Assembly: GCA_964348535.1 (NCBI GenBank) | Contig: CAYGDB010000007.1 | Coordinates: forward strand, 1 to 24,109 | DNA length: 24,109 bases | Source: JBGPJO01 sp964348535 | Lineage (GTDB): Bacteria > Patescibacteriota > Minisyncoccia > Phycocordibacterales > JAKFXT01 | Reading direction: 5' to 3' | Shown here: positions 21,004 to 24,109 of the stretch, in pieces | How positions within the stretch are numbered: the first letter of the stretch is position 1 | Layout of the letters: every line of letters starts with the position of its first letter | Program-made: the position numbers and the translations under genes | Notes under the pieces: model-generated | The model's input: only the letters and a program-made list of their open reading frames with translations | Told to the model about the DNA's origin: nothing | Databases searched by the model: none

Positions 21004-22659
21004 ATGAAAAAAACCAACCACAAATATATTTTCGTTATCGGAGGTGTAATGTCCGGTGTCGGCAAAGGGGTGGCCACTTCTTCAATCTGCAAGATTCTTC
21101 AAGCCAGTGGTTTTCACGTCAATCCAATAAAAGTTGACCCATACCTGAATGTGGACGCCGGCACTATGAACCCCACCGAACACGGTGAGGTTTTTGTTTT
21201 AAAGAGCGGTCTTGAAACAGATCAGGATATGGGTAATTACGAGCGATTTCTCGGTATTGAGCTTCGTTCTGAAAACTATATGACGAGCGGAATGATTTAT
21301 AAAGGAGTGATAGAGAAAGAAAGAAATTTAGGCTATAAGGGCAAATGCGTTGAGGCCATTCCGCATATTAGAGATGAAATAATTCAAAGGATCGAGCTTT
21401 CGGCGGATATAAACGGTTCAAATGTTACGGTGGTTGAGATTGGCGGAACTGTCGGAGACTATCAGAATATTCTTTTTATAGAAGCCGCTCGGGTGATGAA
21501 GCTGAAAAGCATTGATGATATAGTTTTTGTTTTGGTAACCTATCTTCCCATTCCAAACAAAATCGGCGAGATGAAAACAAAGCCGTCTCAAAACGCGGTT
21601 CGTCAATTGAATTCATACGGTGTTCAGCCAGATATTATAATAGCCAGAAGTGAGATTCCTTTAGATAAAAAACGTAAAGAAAAAATCGCCATATCTTGTT
21701 CGGTCCGTCTTGAAAATGTTATTTCTGCTCCGGATATTGATTCCATATACGACGTTCCTATCAACTTCGAAAAAGACGAGCTTGGAGAAAAAATCATGAA
21801 GCTTCTAAAAGAAAAAAGAAGAAGCTCTTCAGAAGGGATGGCAAAGTGGTCCAATTTTGTTAAGAAAGTTAAGAGCGCAAAGTCATCAGTAGATATAGCC
21901 GTGGTCGGAAAATATTTTGATACCGGGGACTTCGTCCTCTCGGACGCTTACCTCTCTGTTATAGAGGCCATTAAATTTTCGGCCTATCATCTCGGCAGAA
22001 AGCCGAATCTTCACTGGCTTAATTCAAAAGATTTTGAATCCGGTAAAAACACTTTGGCAAAGCTTAAAAAATACGATGGCATTATAGTGCCGGGCGGTTT
22101 CGGCGATACCGGTATTGAAGGCAAAATCAAAGTTATTCGTTATGCTCGGGAAAATAAAATTCCATATTTCGGACTTTGCTACGGGATGCAGTTGGCCGTG
22201 GTGGAATACGCTCGGAATGTCTTAGGTTTGAAAGAGGCCAATACTGTTGAAATAAATCCCGATACTAAATTCCCTATTATAGACATAATGCCGGACCAAA
22301 AAGAAAAACTTAATCGCAAAGATTACGGTGGAAGTATGCGCCTTGGTTCTTATCTGGCCGTTTTAAAAAAGGGAAGTATTGCCCGCCAGGCTTATGGCAA
22401 AGAACTTATAGACGAAAGGCATCGTCATCGCTACGAAGTAAATCCCGAATATATTGAAAAAATGGAAGGGGCCGGTTTGGTGTTTTCCGGACGTTCGCCG
22501 GATGGACGACTTATGGAAATTGCCGAATTGCCACGAAAGGTTCACCCATTTTTTTTGGGAACCCAATTCCATCCTGAATTTAAAGCACACCCTCTTAGTC
22601 CGCACCCTTTGTTTACCGAATTTTTAAAATCTGCCATAAAACGCAAACTTCGCTCTTAA
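21004..22659 (+). CDS. pyrG: CTP synthase PyrG
   Basis: This 551-residue enzyme makes CTP from UTP, ATP and glutamine. The N-terminal synthetase domain has GGVMSGVGKGVATSSI (P-loop), VDPYLNVDAGTMNPTEHGEVFV and ETDQDMGNYERF. The C-terminal class I glutamine amidotransferase domain has PGGFGDTGIEGK, the nucleophile Cys392 in FGLCYGMQ, and the His/Glu pair in GTQFHPEF. Length and motifs are normal. It starts at the base after the ftsX stop, so it is probably in the same transcript as ftsEX. Confidence 0.98.
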   Translation: MKKTNHKYIFVIGGVMSGVGKGVATSSICKILQASGFHVNPIKVDPYLNVDAGTMNPTEHGEVFVLKSGLETDQDMGNYERFLGIELRSENYMTSGMIYKGVIEKERNLGYKGKCVEAIPHIRDEIIQRIELSADINGSNVTVVEIGGTVGDYQNILFIEAARVMKLKSIDDIVFVLVTYLPIPNKIGEMKTKPSQNAVRQLNSYGVQPDIIIARSEIPLDKKRKEKIAISCSVRLENVISAPDIDSIYDVPINFEKDELGEKIMKLLKEKRRSSSEGMAKWSNFVKKVKSAKSSVDIAVVGKYFDTGDFVLSDAYLSVIEAIKFSAYHLGRKPNLHWLNSKDFESGKNTLAKLKKYDGIIVPGGFGDTGIEGKIKVIRYARENKIPYFGLCYGMQLAVVEYARNVLGLKEANTVEINPDTKFPIIDIMPDQKEKLNRKDYGGSMRLGSYLAVLKKGSIARQAYGKELIDERHRHRYEVNPEYIEKMEGAGLVFSGRSPDGRLMEIAELPRKVHPFFLGTQFHPEFKAHPLSPHPLFTEFLKSAIKRKLRS

Positions 22660-22688
22660 GATTTTGGGGATAGGAAATAAAGAGGAAA

Positions 22689-22724
22689 TAAAAAATCCCC
22701 CACACCTTCGGTGGGGGGATCTTT
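22689..22724 (-). terminator. Terminator shared by pyrG and the convergent transglycosylase gene
   Basis: ATCCCCC-CACC pairs with GGTG-T-GGGGGAT (about 22695-22720; one bulge, three-base loop). On the minus strand it is followed by TTTTTT, a canonical terminator for the transglycosylase gene. On the + strand the T-run is short, so termination of pyrG would be weaker. Confidence 0.88.
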
Positions 22725-22733
22725 AGCTTGGAT

Positions 22734-23243
22734 TTAGAGTTCGTATTCCGGAAGATTTCCAAGGACGAAAGAAATCTTATCAACATACCCACTTTCTTCC
22801 ACGCTAACTTTTGATGACAGTCCCACATTGTAAGCATGTATGGCTTCTGTCCAATCAAGGCCACCATTCTTAATGAGAGAAAGGTATGCAGCTCCCTTTT
22901 TAATCGAGCAGGCGGCTCCAAAAGAATTGCATTTTATTTTGGTTTCCTTGTCCGCCACTGGTCGGGTTTGCATAAGACCCCTTGCTCTTCCGTTCACGGC
23001 TTTTTTATTACCGAGACTTTCTGTCACTATGATAGCGGCTATAATTCTTGGCGGAATGCCAAAATATTCACCGTTGGTCTTTATTTGGTTAGCATACTTT
23101 TGAACCACCGCAGGGATGGCTTCAAGCGCGCTTTCCTTCCATCTATTGCTGATCTCTGTCTCTCCGTGGTGTTCCGCGTAAACGGGTCCTACAGAAAACA
23201 TGGTGAAGCAGAGAACAACAAAACAGAGTACTCTAGGACTCAT
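22734..23243 (-). CDS. Secreted lytic transglycosylase, SLT domain
   Basis: This 169-residue protein has a signal peptide (about residues 1-23, cut after VYA) and one SLT/goose-lysozyme-like domain. Catalytic Glu75 lies in AAIIVTESLGN; family motifs are ARGLMQTRPVAD and AIHAYNVGLS. It would cleave peptidoglycan glycan strands outside the cytoplasmic membrane, for wall remodelling, pilus passage or attack on other cells. Unlike most genes here it has a clear Shine-Dalgarno (AGGAG, eight bases before the ATG). It is read against pyrG and divergently from the gene at 23442. Two cysteines (KCNSFGAACS) may form a disulphide. Confidence 0.93.
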   Translation of the reverse strand: MSPRVLCFVVLCFTMFSVGPVYAEHHGETEISNRWKESALEAIPAVVQKYANQIKTNGEYFGIPPRIIAAIIVTESLGNKKAVNGRARGLMQTRPVADKETKIKCNSFGAACSIKKGAAYLSLIKNGGLDWTEAIHAYNVGLSSKVSVEESGYVDKISFVLGNLPEYEL

Positions 23244-23400
23244 TACTACAACTCCTGATTGTGAACAATTTATCTCTTCCCACTATATCACCTTTTTTAA
23301 CAAATGCAAGTATTTGACATTAGGCAGACTTTGTTATATCTTTTATCCAGAAAAAACGAATTGGTCTTTAAAAGTCAGGGGATTCCTGTTTTCGGAGACT

Positions 23401-23419
23401 GGTTTAGATACGCTAAACC
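23401..23419 (+). promoter_or_regulatory. Perfect inverted repeat before the last gene (possible operator)
   Basis: GGTTTAG-ATACG-CTAAACC is a 7-bp perfect inverted repeat. It ends just before TATAAA (23420-23425) and the ribosome-binding site of the gene at 23442. It could be a repressor site or a 5'-end hairpin. Confidence 0.5.
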
Positions 23420-23427
23420 TATAAATT

Positions 23428-23435
23428 GAGAGGGG
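23428..23435 (+). promoter_or_regulatory. Strong Shine-Dalgarno sequence
   Basis: GAGAGGGG lies six bases before the ATG at 23442 and fixes that start. Such strong sites are absent from most other genes in the window. Confidence 0.8.
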
Positions 23436-23441
23436 TATCAA

Positions 23442-23882
23442 ATGTTGGAGTGGTTGAAGAAGATTTTTAATGATCTCAACATGGTCACCGAACAGATGGT
23501 TAATTCGGCGGAGCCTGATGAAGAAGTGGGTCCTGAAGAATATGTCATTGGGACTCTGGGCTTGGATTTACGAAAATTTTTCTTTGTCTTTAGGCGCTAT
23601 TGTGACCTCTTGGTTGAAAGGGCTACCCCGCTTTCCGCGGATAGTCCAAAAAAACTTAAAGAAGAGATTCTCTGTTTCAAAATGCAGACGGATGTCCTAA
23701 AGGATGTTTTCTGGTCTTCTTGCCGTTACCATTTTCCCGAACTAAGGGATAAAATGTCGATTGGACTTCGACGCGGTTGGAAAATAGTATGGGTTAAAAG
23801 AGAGTTGGACGGAATCGTTGTTGGTATCGTCTCTCCAGATGATTCAGGTGAAGGTGGGCCTAAAAATCCAACTATTCACTGA
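23442..23882 (+). CDS. Unrecognised 146-residue soluble protein
   Basis: I do not recognise a family. No signal peptide or membrane segment is visible. The protein begins with an amphipathic helix (MLEWLKKIFNDLN), then an acidic stretch (AEPDEEVGPEEY), an aromatic helical region (RKFFFVFRRYCDLLVERA), a further helix (PKKLKEEILCFKMQTDVLKDVFWSSC) and a beta-like end (GWKIVWVKRELDGIVVGIVS). It has a strong ribosome-binding site, a possible operator and a perfect terminator, so it is very probably a real single-gene unit. Confidence 0.8.
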   Translation: MLEWLKKIFNDLNMVTEQMVNSAEPDEEVGPEEYVIGTLGLDLRKFFFVFRRYCDLLVERATPLSADSPKKLKEEILCFKMQTDVLKDVFWSSCRYHFPELRDKMSIGLRRGWKIVWVKRELDGIVVGIVSPDDSGEGGPKNPTIH

Positions 23883-23893
23883 CTACTTTAATT

Positions 23894-23945
23894 AACACCC
23901 CGCCTTTTTTAAGGCGGGGTGTTCTATGTTTGATGTTTATTTAAT
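23894..23945 (+). terminator. Terminator after the last gene
   Basis: AACACCCCGCCTT, loop TTTT and AAGGCGGGGTGTT form a perfect 13-bp stem (23894-23923), followed by a T-rich stretch. The symmetrical A/T ends allow function in both directions. Confidence 0.9.
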
Positions 23946-24013
23946 TTGTTTTTTTAATTTTATAAAAAAACGTGCCTTTTTTCTTTAGGTAAGTTACAAT
24001 CAAATTTACGTTT

Positions 24014-24053
24014 GCGGGTTCATCTTTTTACGCAGGCGGGTCTAATGGTAGGA
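24014..24053 (+). repeat. Two broken copies of the tRNA-Gln 5' end
   Basis: TGCGGGTTCATC (24013-24024) resembles the tRNA start TGCGGGTTCGTC. GCGGG-TCTAATGGTAGGA (24036-24053) matches the tRNA's 5' third with four bases deleted. Both lie just before the intact gene. Confidence 0.8.
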
Positions 24054-24058
24054 ATATT

Positions 24059-24109
24059 GCGGGTTCGTCTAATGGTAGGACACATCCCTCTGGAGGATGG
24101 TATTGGGGT
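24059..24109 (+). tRNA. tRNA-Gln(CTG), 5' part, cut by the window edge
   Basis: The visible part starts with acceptor strand GCGGGTT. The D arm TCTAATGGTAGGA and the anticodon stem CATCC/GGATG around loop CTCTGGA (anticodon CTG) follow, then the start of the variable and T region. The T loop and 3' acceptor strand are outside the window. Confidence 0.85.

Noticed and set aside
22836..23258. 140-residue + strand open frame
   Set aside because: It is the complement of the transglycosylase gene, which has a signal peptide, catalytic motifs and a Shine-Dalgarno.

Overview
The window looks like a chromosomal segment of an AT-rich bacterium with very compact genes. The gene set and style fit a member of the Candidate Phyla Radiation (Patescibacteria, probably Parcubacteria-like). 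The reasons are a type IV pilus locus with a lone receiver protein between pilB and pilT, GatC/GatA next to a tRNA-Gln, a shortened release factor 2, an intron inside a tRNA gene, and several start codons placed where transcription should begin (leaderless mRNAs). The taxonomic guess is inference; no 16S rRNA or ribosomal protein gene is present. TGA serves as a stop codon here, so the lineage is not a UGA-recoding one.

Region 1 (1-11776) is a nearly complete type IV pilus locus read on the + strand. It holds PilN- and PilO-like inner-membrane proteins, a small PilP-like protein, the extension ATPase PilB, a CheY-like receiver, the retraction ATPase PilT, the platform protein PilC, a major pilin with its own promoter and terminator, two paralogous pilins, the prepilin peptidase PilD, and four minor pilins. 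No PilM or PilQ gene is visible; PilM could lie just upstream. Gaps are filled with short tandem repeats (heptamers of the AGACATC/AGACACC type, GAATTATGA units, CTTCACG units), often followed by inverted copies. Some of these repeats run into the start codons and leader peptides of the minor pilins.

Region 2 (11885-16777) holds ligA (NAD-dependent DNA ligase), gatC-gatA (amidotransferase subunits for Gln-/Asn-tRNA formation), and an unrecognised membrane protein combining an SH3-like domain with a C-terminal HEPN-like R-x4-H motif.

Region 3 (16780-18314, minus strand) is a tRNA cluster: initiator Met, a CAT-anticodon tRNA (Met or Ile2), Asp(GTC), Thr(GGT) and Thr(CGT). The Thr(GGT) gene is split in its anticodon loop by a 184-nt insert with the hallmarks of a very small group I intron. 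A free-standing HNH endonuclease gene lies between the two Thr tRNAs and reads into the second one. Beside the initiator tRNA is a multi-stem palindromic element (18044-18192). It starts with an exact 19-bp copy of the tRNA 3' end and closes with an inverted, hairpin-interrupted copy of it.

Region 4 (18401-22659, + strand) holds prfB (compact RF2), ftsE-ftsX and pyrG. Region 5 (22660-24109) holds a secreted lytic transglycosylase and a divergent unknown gene. Both have clear Shine-Dalgarno sequences, unlike the rest of the window, and are bounded by strong terminators. The window ends inside a tRNA-Gln(CTG) gene preceded by two broken copies of its own 5' end.
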